Shown here: piece after piece, positions 1 to 7,653 of the stretch
How positions within the stretch are numbered: the stretch's first letter is position 1
Layout of the letters: the number at the start of each line of letters is the position of its first letter
NCBI GenBank assembly: GCA_013694595.1
Contig: JACDCC010000068.1
Location: 1 to 32,315 of the forward strand
Reading direction: 5' to 3'
Source: Chthoniobacterales bacterium
Lineage (GTDB): Bacteria; Verrucomicrobiota; Verrucomicrobiia; Chthoniobacterales; UBA10450
Length of the DNA stretch: 32,315 nt
Notes under the pieces: model-generated
What the model was told of the DNA's origin: nothing
The model's input: the letters and a program-made list of their open reading frames with translations, nothing else
Databases searched by the model: none
Translations under genes and position numbers: made by a program

Positions 1-12
1 CCGTCGCCGCTG

Positions 13-717
13 ATGGTGCCGGTGCGGTGGGTGAAATTCGTGGTCGCGATTTTCCTCCTGCCCGTCTGCGCCGTCCTCAGCGTCACGTTTTTCACCGTCT
101 TCACGCGCGCGGCGGTCGATCAGCAATTCTGGGCCGGTGAAGAGTTCTGGTTCTTCTCGTTAGGCTGCGTTCTCTGGCTGATCGCGTTTTTCGGGCTGCC
201 GCGGCCCCTGGTGATCTACATCTTCGGTCACGAACTCACTCATGCCGTCTGGGTGTGGCTGATGGGCGGACGCGTGAGTCAGTTCCGCGTGGGACGCGAC
301 GGCGGCTACATCATCACCGATCGGAATAATTTCTGGATCGCGCTCGCGCCCTATTTTTACCCGCTCTACAGCATCATCGCCCTCGCCGTTTACGGACTCT
401 TCAGCCTGATCACCGATGTGCAGCCGTTTGGCCGTCTTCTTTACGGCGTGATCGGCGTGACATGGGCATTTCACTTCACCTTCACCTGCTGGATGATCCC
501 GAAGAGCCAGACGGACCTGACGGATCACGGCACGTTCTTCTCGCTGGTCGTGATCTACCTGATGAACCTGCTGCTGCTCAGCGCGATGCTGGTCATTGCC
601 TCCGCTGAAATCAGCTTCATCGATTTCGGCTCGGAAATCGGGGAGAACGTCAGCTGGCTCGCGAACAAAACCGTTGAGCTGGCGGACAAGTTCGGCCGCG
701 GCGCGCAAGCGCGTTGA
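13..717 (+). CDS. Membrane zinc metalloprotease-like protein (M50-like)
   Basis: The 234-residue product is strongly hydrophobic, with about four to six membrane segments. Residues 73-77 read HELTH, a clear HExxH zinc-binding motif at the end of a hydrophobic segment, as in site-2-type (M50) intramembrane proteases. A possible third metal ligand is an Asp in the QTDLTDHG stretch (residues 166-173), though the usual M50 NPxxxxDG motif is not evident. The tail (about 195-234) is soluble and polar. The reading frame is open to the left edge of the window, so the true start may lie upstream of the ATG used here. The substrate is unknown. It points away from treY and is separated from it by two palindromic repeats. 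It could also be an M50-related protein that is not a protease. Confidence 0.65.
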   Translation: MVPVRWVKFVVAIFLLPVCAVLSVTFFTVFTRAAVDQQFWAGEEFWFFSLGCVLWLIAFFGLPRPLVIYIFGHELTHAVWVWLMGGRVSQFRVGRDGGYIITDRNNFWIALAPYFYPLYSIIALAVYGLFSLITDVQPFGRLLYGVIGVTWAFHFTFTCWMIPKSQTDLTDHGTFFSLVVIYLMNLLLLSAMLVIASAEISFIDFGSEIGENVSWLANKTVELADKFGRGAQAR

Positions 718-724
718 ATTTCCT

Positions 725-794
725 GGTGGGACGAGACTCTGTCGAGCCCGGGCGGTCCCGTGTGGAGGCTCGACGGAGTCTCGCCCTACCCACC
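725..794. repeat. Intergenic palindromic repeat, family 1
   Basis: A 24-base arm at 725-748 (GGTGGGACGAGACTCTGTCG and on) is matched by a near-perfect inverted arm at 767-790, with 21 of 24 positions pairing and an 18-base loop. It lies just after the stop codon of the metalloprotease-like gene, so as RNA it would form a strong hairpin. There is no run of T after it, so a simple intrinsic terminator is not supported. It looks like a dispersed REP/MITE-like element. Confidence 0.8.
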
Positions 795-829
795 GGAGGG
801 CCGTTCGCGATTTACACAAAGCTGGTATT

Positions 830-921
830 GGTCATCCCGAGCGAAGCCGAGGGATCCCGTGGCAAACCGATCGGTATACAACGGGATCCCTCGACTCCGC
901 TCCGCTGCGCTCGGGATGACC
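830..921. repeat. Intergenic palindromic repeat, family 2 (copy 1)
   Basis: The left arm at 830-860 begins GGTCATCCCGAGCG and contains GGGATCCCGT. The right arm at 881-921 contains ACGGGATCCC and ends CTCGGGATGACC. Together they form a long imperfect hairpin that ends two bases before the treY stop codon. The same ends (GTCATYCCGAGC) recur at 5832-5923, and a diverged version is at 3840-4000, which defines a repeat family within the window. Confidence 0.85.
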
Positions 922-922
922 C

Positions 923-3775
923 CTACGAGGAACTTGTGTAGACGGCGAACGGCAGCTCTGCCATCGCATCCGACAGCTTCAGCGAAGTGCCTTCGAGGCG
1001 CAGTCCGGCCCCAGTGAAGAGATCGCGCGCGCCCGCTTGCGAAGCAGCTTCCGGCAGCTCGACCGCGGTGTCCTGCCAGTGCTCACCGAGCGGAGGAAAT
1101 CCGACGCGTGACGATAAACGCGGCACCACCACGACCAGCCATGCTCCGCCGTGTTCGCGCGCGAAGGCGAGACACGAATCCGCGAGTGTGCCCGACGTCG
1201 CCAGCGGCACATAATTTCCGTGCAAGAACAGGGCCGGCTGCTCCCGGCGGAACGTGAGCAGCCGGTGAGTGACGAACAGCTTGATCGCGCCGTCCGGCCA
1301 GCTTTGCAGCAACTCCGCAGGCGCGGCGTGTTGCACGCGTGCGAGCATCTCGCGCCGCAGCTGGTAGTCAACGGGTCGCCGGTTATCCGGATCAACCAGG
1401 CTGAAATCCCAGATCTCGTTCCCCTGGTAAATATCCGGCACGCCCGGACTCGTTAGTTTCAGCACCACCTGGGCGACCGAATTGATCGCGCCAAGCCGTG
1501 CGATCTCCTCCGCCAGGGGGAGAAACGCCGGCAGAAATTTGTTTTTCTCCGGTCCGAGAAGACCGCTGATGAATTCGCGCATCGCGGTATCCCACTGCTC
1601 GTTAGGCTGAATCCAGCTCGTGTTGACCTTGGCTTCCTTCAGCGCCTTGGTCATGTAGGCCTGGATGCGACCGATGTACTCTTCGGTCGCGCTTGGAACT
1701 GCTGCGCCGGTTGCATCTACGTGCCAGGTGCCGAGCAGCGTCTGGTAGAGCAGATATTCTTCATTCGCGTCCGGCGCTTCCGCATCTTCGATCCGGCGCT
1801 TGAACCGCTTATTGAGCGTGCGCCACTTCTGCAGCGACGCGCGCCAGAGCTGCGGGATCTCCGAGATCGCGATCATCCGCGCCCGCACGTCTTCGCTCCG
1901 TTTCGTGTCGTGCGTCGAGGTGGTGAGCATCGTCGCCGGCCAATGCCGCTGATAATGCGCGTTCTCCTCGTGAAAGGTCGGAACGCTGATGCCGAACTGT
2001 TGCGGCTCGCCGCCCACTTCGTTCAACGCGGCGAGGCGGTTGTAGATGTAGAAGGTGGTATCCTCGAGACCCTTCGCCATGATCGGGCCGGTGCACTGCT
2101 GAAATTTCAGCACGAAGTGCACGTGATCGGCGCGCGCTTCTTCGTCGAGATTCTCCGGGAAACGGAAGAGCAGAATATCGCGGAGAAAGTTGAAGACGGA
2201 TTCCTCGATCGCCGGGTTGCGCCGCTTGGCGGCAGCGACTGCGCGTTCGATGACAGCGCGATCTTCGTCGCTCACCGGCTGGCCCGGCGTGATGTAGGTC
2301 CGGTAAACGGGGAAGCAGGCGATCGTCTCACGCACCGCGCGTCCCAAAGCTTCGAGGGTGAAGTCGCGGAACCAGCGGTTCCTCTCCGACAGCCTGTCGA
2401 GCATGTTGCCAAGGACGTTGACGTCGTTCGCCAGCGAGAGGCGCATCACAAGTCGCTTTTTCGCGTAAACCAGATGGCCGAAGTGCATCGAGTGGTCGAT
2501 GAAACGCCGGTGCGTCTTCGTGATGCTTTCTTCTGCCGATGGATCGCAGAGGACGCTGTTCACGAGCCGGCCAAAATCGTAGCCGGTGGTGCCGTGCACC
2601 GGCCAGTCCGCCGGCAATCGCTCCATGCCGGACAAGATCTTTTCCACGACGAGATAGAGAGCGCGATTGTCCGACGAGGATCGCGTCCCGAGTACTTCGG
2701 CGCAGCGCTGCTGCAGTTTAGTGAAATAGGCGCGCGGCAGGTAGAGCCCATCCGGATGGTCGATTCGCAATCCAGTGACCGCGCGCACGCCGACGAGTTC
2801 GAGCAGCAGCTGGTGGGTGGAGTCGAACACTTCCGGCAGCTCCATCCGGATTGCAGCGAGATCGTTGATGTCGAAAAACCGGCGGTAGTTGATTTCCTCC
2901 GCAGCCACGCGCCAGAAGGAGAGGCGATACGCCTGATCGTTCAGGAGTTCATCCAGCGCATCGAAGCTGCGCGCGTCTCCGGGGATGCCGTTGATCTGTC
3001 GCACCGCTTTCTCGATCGCCTCCCGGACCTCCGGCGCTTCCTGACAACGCCGGTCGAGCCGGCGCTTTACAATTTCCTTCTCCCGCGCGCGTTCGGCGAT
3101 TCGCGATGGATCGGTTTCGCTCCGGCGCGGGAGGTAATCGAGCGCCGTGATGATGCTTTGGAATTCCGCGTAGAAATCCTCGTCGCGGTGCGGCGTGAGG
3201 AGATCGAGCGCGATTTGCAGGATGTGCCGGTAAGTGCGCGGCGCGATCGGCCATTCGTGCTCGAAGTAGTTGAGGTAAAACGCGCCGCTATCGAAGCGCG
3301 CCTTCAGCTCGCCCCGCTCAAGCACGCGGCCGTACTGATCGCCGAGGATCGGCAGCAGCACCTTGTCGTGCAGGTCGGACTTCAGCGGGCGCCAATCGAT
3401 GTCGAAATAGGGCGCGTAGATGGAGCTCGGACCGTTCTCGAGCACATCCATCCACCACTGGTTGAGCGGCTCGCCGATGCCCATGTGGTTGGGAACAAAG
3501 TCGAGCACCTGGCCCATACCGCATGCCTGCAACTCGGCGACGAAGGCATCGTACTCCTCGCGCGTGCCGATCGCGGCATTGAGCTTGTTATGATCGGTGA
3601 TGTCGTAGCCGTGCAGGCTTTCCGCGCGCGCCTGGAAGTAAGGCGACGCGTAGCAGTCGGTGATGCCGAGCTCGTGCAGGTACGGGACGATCACGCGCGC
3701 ATCGTTAAACGTGAACGTGCGGTTGAACTGCAACCGGTAGGTCGAGGTGGGGATGCGCAAGGGTTCGGTGCTCAC
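923..3775 (-). CDS. treY: Malto-oligosyltrehalose synthase
   Basis: TreY is an intracellular GH13 enzyme. It isomerises the reducing-end alpha-1,4 bond of maltodextrins to alpha,alpha-1,1, giving maltooligosyl trehalose for later cleavage by TreZ. The N-terminus has the family start IPTSTYRLQF and the VPYLHELGITDCYASPYF strand. The three GH13 catalytic carboxylates are visible, counted from the GTG at 3775: Asp339 in GLRIDHPDG, Glu378 in LVVEKIL and Asp623 in TSTHDTKRSED. The product is about 950 residues, slightly long but within the family range, with C-terminal LTSPGVPDIYQGNE typical of TreY. I prefer the GTG at 3775 because the match to the family begins right after it; the frame stays open to a GTG at 3835. 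Neither treZ nor treX is in the window. Palindromic repeats flank both ends. Confidence 0.95.
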   Translation of the reverse strand: MSTEPLRIPTSTYRLQFNRTFTFNDARVIVPYLHELGITDCYASPYFQARAESLHGYDITDHNKLNAAIGTREEYDAFVAELQACGMGQVLDFVPNHMGIGEPLNQWWMDVLENGPSSIYAPYFDIDWRPLKSDLHDKVLLPILGDQYGRVLERGELKARFDSGAFYLNYFEHEWPIAPRTYRHILQIALDLLTPHRDEDFYAEFQSIITALDYLPRRSETDPSRIAERAREKEIVKRRLDRRCQEAPEVREAIEKAVRQINGIPGDARSFDALDELLNDQAYRLSFWRVAAEEINYRRFFDINDLAAIRMELPEVFDSTHQLLLELVGVRAVTGLRIDHPDGLYLPRAYFTKLQQRCAEVLGTRSSSDNRALYLVVEKILSGMERLPADWPVHGTTGYDFGRLVNSVLCDPSAEESITKTHRRFIDHSMHFGHLVYAKKRLVMRLSLANDVNVLGNMLDRLSERNRWFRDFTLEALGRAVRETIACFPVYRTYITPGQPVSDEDRAVIERAVAAAKRRNPAIEESVFNFLRDILLFRFPENLDEEARADHVHFVLKFQQCTGPIMAKGLEDTTFYIYNRLAALNEVGGEPQQFGISVPTFHEENAHYQRHWPATMLTTSTHDTKRSEDVRARMIAISEIPQLWRASLQKWRTLNKRFKRRIEDAEAPDANEEYLLYQTLLGTWHVDATGAAVPSATEEYIGRIQAYMTKALKEAKVNTSWIQPNEQWDTAMREFISGLLGPEKNKFLPAFLPLAEEIARLGAINSVAQVVLKLTSPGVPDIYQGNEIWDFSLVDPDNRRPVDYQLRREMLARVQHAAPAELLQSWPDGAIKLFVTHRLLTFRREQPALFLHGNYVPLATSGTLADSCLAFAREHGGAWLVVVVPRLSSRVGFPPLGEHWQDTAVELPEAASQAGARDLFTGAGLRLEGTSLKLSDAMAELPFAVYTSSS

Positions 3776-3839
3776 TGCGGGATCGTCACCATCGCTATCG
3801 TGGGCGTGAAGGCAAAACACCACTGTCTGCCACACGCCT

Positions 3840-4000
3840 GGTCATCCTGAGGCTGGCGAAGCGCGCCGAAGGATCTCCCGCACACCGTGCGTGTGGCCGA
3901 GCTACGGTTATCACCGCTTCGCACCGTGCAGCTCGGACGCGCGAAAGCCCACGCCCGCTGATGAGAGATCCCTCGCCGTCTTCGCGACTCGGGATGACGG
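3840..4000. repeat. Intergenic palindromic repeat, family 2 (diverged, nested)
   Basis: The outer arms are 3840-3880 (starting GGTCATCCTGAGG, with GAAGGATCTC) and 3962-4000 (GAGATCCCTCG, ending GACTCGGGATGACGG). Inside is a second inverted pair, GCCGAGCT near 3895 and AGCTCGGA near 3930. The element fills nearly all the space between the treY start and the argS stop. It resembles the copies at 830-921 and 5832-5923 at its ends but has a longer middle. Confidence 0.75.
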
Positions 4001-4012
4001 GCTTTCCACCCT

Positions 4013-5821
4013 TCACATCCGTTCCGGCACTTGGATGCCGAGCAAATCGAGCCCACGCTGCAAGACGCGCGCGGTGAGGTTGCACAAGGCAAGGCGTGAA
4101 GCGCGCGCGGGCTCTTCGGATTTGAGCACCGGGCAGGCTTCGTAGAAGGCGTGGAAGCTATTCGCTAGCTCGAACAAATAATTGGCGAGCACGTTCGGCC
4201 GGAAATCGTTGAGGACGGTCGGCACCACCTCCGCGAACTGGCAGAGACGTTTCGCGAGGACGAGCTCCTCTGATTTATTCAGGAGGATTGTCGCCTCCGC
4301 CATACCCCTCATCCTAACCTTCTCCCCAGGGGAGAAGGGATTGACACTCTCGCGCCCATTCGCGTCCGCGGAGGATATCCCTCGCCCGCTTGCGGGAGAG
4401 GGCTGGGGTGAGGGGGGCTCGGCTTTGCGAAAAATCGACTGAATCCTGACATACGCGTTCTGCAGATACGGCGCGGTGTTGCCCTGCAGGGACAACATCC
4501 GATCCCACGAAAAGATGTAATCGGTCATTCGATATTGCGAGAGATCCGCATATTTCACGGCGCCGATGCCGACCACCTGCGCGATCTGCGCCTTCTCCGC
4601 TTCCGCGAGCTCGGCATTCTTTTCGTCGACGATCTTGCGCGCGCGGACGACCGCCTCGTCCAGCACGTCCTTCAACGCCACGTTGTCGCCGGAGCGGGTT
4701 CTCATCAGCTTTCGGTCTTCGCCGAGAATGCTGCCGTGCGTGATGTGGCGGAAATCAGCGGTGTAACCTTCGCGTCGTGCGAGCTCGAAGATCTGCCGGA
4801 AGTGAAGCTGCTGCGGCGCGCCGGTGATGATCCATACCGTGTCTGCTTTCAGGTCGCGGACGCGGTAGTCGACCGTCGCCACATCGGTGGTGGCGTAATT
4901 GTAGCCGCCATCGCTTTTGCGGATGATGCAGGGCTTATCCGCGAGTTCCGGGATGTCGCGAAAGAAGACGCAAACTGCGCCTTCGCTGATCTCTGCCAGG
5001 CCAGAGTTCAGCAGCCTCTCGACGATGCCGGGCAGCCGATCATTGTAGAAACTCTCGCCGCGCTGGATGTCATAGCGAATCCCGAGAACTTCATACGCGC
5101 GCTCGAACTCACGCATCGAGAGGCCGACGCACTCCTGCCAGATTGCGAAGTTCTCCGGCTCGCCCGCTTGGAGCTTCACCAGCTCCTCACGACACGCTTC
5201 CCGCACCGCTGGATCGGCTGTCGCGCGCTGGTTCGTTTCTTTGTAAATGCGGACGAGCTCTGCGATCGGGTCCTGCTCGAGCGCGGCGCGGTCGAGAAGG
5301 TTCTTCCAGCCGTGGATCACCATCCCGAATTGCGTGCCCCAGTCGCCGATATGATTGTCGCGGATCACCTCGTGGCCGAGAAAGCTCGCGATCCGCGCGA
5401 GCGCGTCGCCCAACACGGTGCTGCGGATGTGGCCGACGTGCATCGGCTTGGCCACGTTCGGGGAGCCGAAGTCGATGACGATGCGCCGTGGCTTCTCCAC
5501 GCGGGACACGCCGAGTCGCTCGTCGGTGAGCAGCTGCGTGGTCTGTCGCTCCACCGCTTCGCGCCGGATGGTGAAATTGATAAAGCCTGCGCCTGCGATT
5601 TGTGGCGGCTCACAAATATCGCTCACCCGCAGGTGCTCGATGATCTTCGCGGCCAGCGCGCGGGGATTCTCGCCACGCTGCTTCGCCAGGATCAGCGCCG
5701 CATTCGTTTGATAATCGCCGAACCGCGGATCCGTCGCCGGTGTGACGTCGCCGGTTAGCGGCAGCTCCGCCGCGGCCAGCGCTTCGGACAATTTTCGCGC
5801 GAGTCGCGCCTGGAATGTCAT
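4013..5821 (-). CDS. argS: Arginyl-tRNA synthetase with in-frame repeat insertion
   Basis: This class I aminoacyl-tRNA synthetase charges tRNA-Arg. Residues from the start at 5821: an N-terminal additional domain (about 1-105), the signature HVGH at 128-131 in PMHVGHIRST, then DNHIGDWGTQFG, and a C-terminal DALR anticodon-binding domain ending GLDLLGIQVPERM, the normal family end. An extra, proline- and glycine-rich segment at about residues 469-506 (PPSPQPSPASGRG ... FSPGEKVRMRG) interrupts the linker between the catalytic core and the DALR helices. It is the translation of a palindromic DNA repeat. The next in-frame ATG upstream (5836) lies inside another repeat, so I chose 5821; a GGAGG is present but only one base before it. 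The gene is probably functional, because the frame and both flanking domains are intact. Confidence 0.95.
   Translation of the reverse strand: MTFQARLARKLSEALAAAELPLTGDVTPATDPRFGDYQTNAALILAKQRGENPRALAAKIIEHLRVSDICEPPQIAGAGFINFTIRREAVERQTTQLLTDERLGVSRVEKPRRIVIDFGSPNVAKPMHVGHIRSTVLGDALARIASFLGHEVIRDNHIGDWGTQFGMVIHGWKNLLDRAALEQDPIAELVRIYKETNQRATADPAVREACREELVKLQAGEPENFAIWQECVGLSMREFERAYEVLGIRYDIQRGESFYNDRLPGIVERLLNSGLAEISEGAVCVFFRDIPELADKPCIIRKSDGGYNYATTDVATVDYRVRDLKADTVWIITGAPQQLHFRQIFELARREGYTADFRHITHGSILGEDRKLMRTRSGDNVALKDVLDEAVVRARKIVDEKNAELAEAEKAQIAQVVGIGAVKYADLSQYRMTDYIFSWDRMLSLQGNTAPYLQNAYVRIQSIFRKAEPPSPQPSPASGRGISSADANGRESVNPFSPGEKVRMRGMAEATILLNKSEELVLAKRLCQFAEVVPTVLNDFRPNVLANYLFELANSFHAFYEACPVLKSEEPARASRLALCNLTARVLQRGLDLLGIQVPERM
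4304..4417. repeat. Palindromic repeat inserted in frame inside argS
   Basis: The left arm at 4304-4342 contains CCCCTCATCCTAACCTTCTC followed by CCCAGGGGAGAAGGG. The right arm at 4377-4415 contains CCCGCTTGCGGGAGAGGG and GGGGTGAGGGG. The two ends pair imperfectly, and each arm also has its own short hairpin. The length is about 114 bases, a multiple of three, and there is no stop codon in the argS frame, so the element is translated. Confidence 0.85.
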
Positions 5822-5831
5822 GCCTCCGTCT

Positions 5832-5923
5832 GTCATTCCGAGCGGAGTGAAGCGGAGTCGAGGAATCCCGTGGCGATACGTACAGGCAACATCACGGGAT
5901 TGCTCGACTTCGCTCGGAACGAC
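5832..5923. repeat. Intergenic palindromic repeat, family 2 (copy 2)
   Basis: The left arm at 5832-5872 begins GTCATTCCGAGCGGAG and contains GGAATCCCGTGGC. The right arm at 5893-5923 reads CACGGGATTGCTCGACTTCG and on to GGAACGAC. It fills the space between the stop of the PTS IIA gene and the argS start. It shares its ends and the ATCCCGTGGC core with the copy at 830-921. Confidence 0.85.
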
Positions 5924-5928
5924 GGCGG

Positions 5929-6393
5929 CTACTTCTGCGGGCGGTCGCGAAAGATGCCGAGAATCTCCTGCGCGGAGCCCGCGCTGGCGAGGCTCTCGCG
6001 CGTGCCGCGATCGTTCAGGAACTTCGCGATCGATGCGAGCGTGCGGAGGTGCGTCTGGAATTGATTCTTCGGCACCACGAAGAGCACCACAAATTTTACC
6101 GGGGCATTATCAAGGGCGTCGAACTCAATCCCAGACGATGAGCGGCCGAACGACGCCACCACCTGATCGATCCGGTCCGAGGAAGCGTGCGGGATCGCGA
6201 TTCCAAAACCAATCCCGGTGCTCATCGTCTCCTCGCGCTGTTTCAGGGAGGCGAGGATGCTCTCGCGGTCCTCAGCTTTGATTTTCTGCAAACTGACGAG
6301 CAAGTCGATGAGCTCGACGATGGCGGGCCACCTTTCGGTCGCCTTCATCTCGGGAATGATCTGCTCGGCAGAGAGTAGGCTGGCCAGGGACAT
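5929..6393 (-). CDS. PTS IIA component, nitrogen/fructose type (PtsN-like)
   Basis: The 154-residue product fits a single PTS EIIA type-2 domain (fructose/mannitol/Ntr family). The phosphorylated histidine is His69 in GIAIPHASSD, followed by the VLFVVPKNQFQTHLRTLASIA region typical of PtsN-like proteins. In the nitrogen PTS such proteins are phosphorylated by NPr and act as regulators rather than in sugar uptake. No EIIB or EIIC gene, and no rpoN or hpf neighbour, is visible, which favours a regulatory role, though this is inference. It is upstream of argS on the same strand but separated by a palindromic repeat, and it diverges from the WbsX gene at 6524. Confidence 0.88.
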   Translation of the reverse strand: MSLASLLSAEQIIPEMKATERWPAIVELIDLLVSLQKIKAEDRESILASLKQREETMSTGIGFGIAIPHASSDRIDQVVASFGRSSSGIEFDALDNAPVKFVVLFVVPKNQFQTHLRTLASIAKFLNDRGTRESLASAGSAQEILGIFRDRPQK

Positions 6394-6510
6394 GCATTAC
6401 CCGATCGGGGAGCGGAAGCTTACGGTCAGCACCTCCGATGACAAGCGTGATTTGGCGTATTGCGAGCGTTGTGGATAAGTGTCGCCGCCGATACGCTGCA
6501 GGACGCTTCC

Positions 6511-6515
6511 AGGAG
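6511..6515 (+). promoter_or_regulatory. Ribosome binding site of the WbsX gene
   Basis: AGGAG, eight bases before the ATG at 6524. It decides that start over an upstream in-frame codon at 6479. It is one of the few convincing Shine-Dalgarno sites in this window. Confidence 0.75.
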
Positions 6516-6523
6516 TTCCACGA

Positions 6524-7588
6524 ATGTCCCGTCCGCCGCGAGCGATCGCCTTTTATCTCCCCCAATTTCATCCGATCCCGGAGAACGATGAGTGGTGGGG
6601 CAAAGGCTTCACGGAGTGGACGAACGTCGCCAAGACCCGTCCGATCTACCCCGGCCACTACCAGCCGCACCTCCCCAATGAGTTGGGCTTTTACGACCTG
6701 CGTTTACCCGAAGCGCGGGACGCACAGGCGGATCTGGCCCGCGATCACGGGATCCACGGCTTCTGTTACTACCACTATTGGTTCAATGGCCGGCGCGTGC
6801 TCGAGCGGCCGTTCAACGAAGTGCTGGCGAGCGGCCGGCCGGATTTCCCGTTCTGCCTCTGCTGGGCAAACGAGAACTGGACCCGCGCCTGGGATGGTCG
6901 CGAGCACGATGTCCTCCTGGCGCAGCACTACAGTGAAGCCGACGATCGAGAGCATATTCGATGGCTCTGCCGTGCCTTCGCCGATCCGCGCTACATCCGG
7001 ATCAAGGGCAAACCGCTGTTCCTCGTCTACCGCACCACCGCGCTCCCCGACCCGCGTCGCACCACCGACATCTGGCGCGAAGAAGCTCGCCGGCTCGGCA
7101 TCGGCGAGCTCTTTCTCGGACGCGTAGAAAGCAATTTTCCGGGCGAACGCGGTGATCCGCGCCCGCTCGGCTTCGATGCAGCGGTCGGTTTTGAGCCGGA
7201 CGCATTGACGCTGCTGAAGCTGCGGCCACAAACGCCAGGCGAGGGAATGTGGTTTCCTTACTCTGAGATGGTCGACGTGTTGATCGCGCGGCCGGCAGTG
7301 GTTTACCCACGCTTCGGCGGCGTTTCGCCCGGCTGGGACAACACTCCGCGCCGCGGAGAAGGCGGAGCCGGCATTCGCGACAGCACGCCAGCCGAATATG
7401 GACGCTGGCTGCGACACGAAGTCGCGGCTGCTGCGAGTGCCGTAAAGCCAGCCGGCGAATTCATCTTCATCAACGCATGGAACGAATGGGGCGAAGGCTG
7501 CCATCTCGAGCCGGACCAGCGATGGGGCCGCGCGTATCTCGAGGCGACCGCACGTGCGCTTCCTGTCTCCACCCGGAGCCGCCCGTGA
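6524..7588 (+). CDS. WbsX-type glycan biosynthesis protein (GH99-like TIM barrel)
   Basis: The 354-residue protein is a full-length WbsX domain. It has the N-terminal AIAFYLPQFHPIPEND, then WWGKGFTEWTNV, GHYQPHLP, HGIHGFCYYHYWF and CLCWANENWTRAWDG. The hallmark C-terminal motif NAWNEWGEGCHLEPD is at about residues 317-331. WbsX proteins occur in O-antigen and capsule loci and are related to GH99 endo-mannosidases; their exact reaction is unproven, and they may cleave or transfer sugars. There is no signal peptide, so it is presumably cytoplasmic. A second WbsX domain, similar along its whole length, lies inside the giant protein at 8420, so this locus has two. It is the first gene of a co-directional trio running away from the PTS gene. 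Confidence 0.9.
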   Translation: MSRPPRAIAFYLPQFHPIPENDEWWGKGFTEWTNVAKTRPIYPGHYQPHLPNELGFYDLRLPEARDAQADLARDHGIHGFCYYHYWFNGRRVLERPFNEVLASGRPDFPFCLCWANENWTRAWDGREHDVLLAQHYSEADDREHIRWLCRAFADPRYIRIKGKPLFLVYRTTALPDPRRTTDIWREEARRLGIGELFLGRVESNFPGERGDPRPLGFDAAVGFEPDALTLLKLRPQTPGEGMWFPYSEMVDVLIARPAVVYPRFGGVSPGWDNTPRRGEGGAGIRDSTPAEYGRWLRHEVAAAASAVKPAGEFIFINAWNEWGEGCHLEPDQRWGRAYLEATARALPVSTRSRP

Positions 7589-7653
7589 CAACTCGTGATC
7601 CTCTGGCGGGATATGTTTTTGGACAGAGCGTGCCGCTGAGCTACGGTCGCTGG

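Noticed and set aside
596-941. Short open frames between the metalloprotease-like gene and treY
   Set aside because: They are translations of the palindromic repeats (for example VGRDSVEP and PSEAEGSRG), a common source of false small proteins.
1721-3850. Long plus-strand open frame (709 codons) opposite treY
   Set aside because: It is an antisense shadow of treY caused by GC-rich third positions. Its composition is rich in Arg, Glu, Val and His with no recognisable domain, while the minus-strand frame has all TreY motifs.
4535-5758. Plus-strand open frame (407 codons) opposite argS
   Set aside because: The minus-strand argS has a clear signature and full-length domains. The opposite frame has shadow composition only.
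6452-6478. Possible sigma-70 promoter before the WbsX gene (TTGGCG ... GGATAA)
   Set aside because: The spacer is 15 bases and both boxes are weak, so it is not distinguishable from background.
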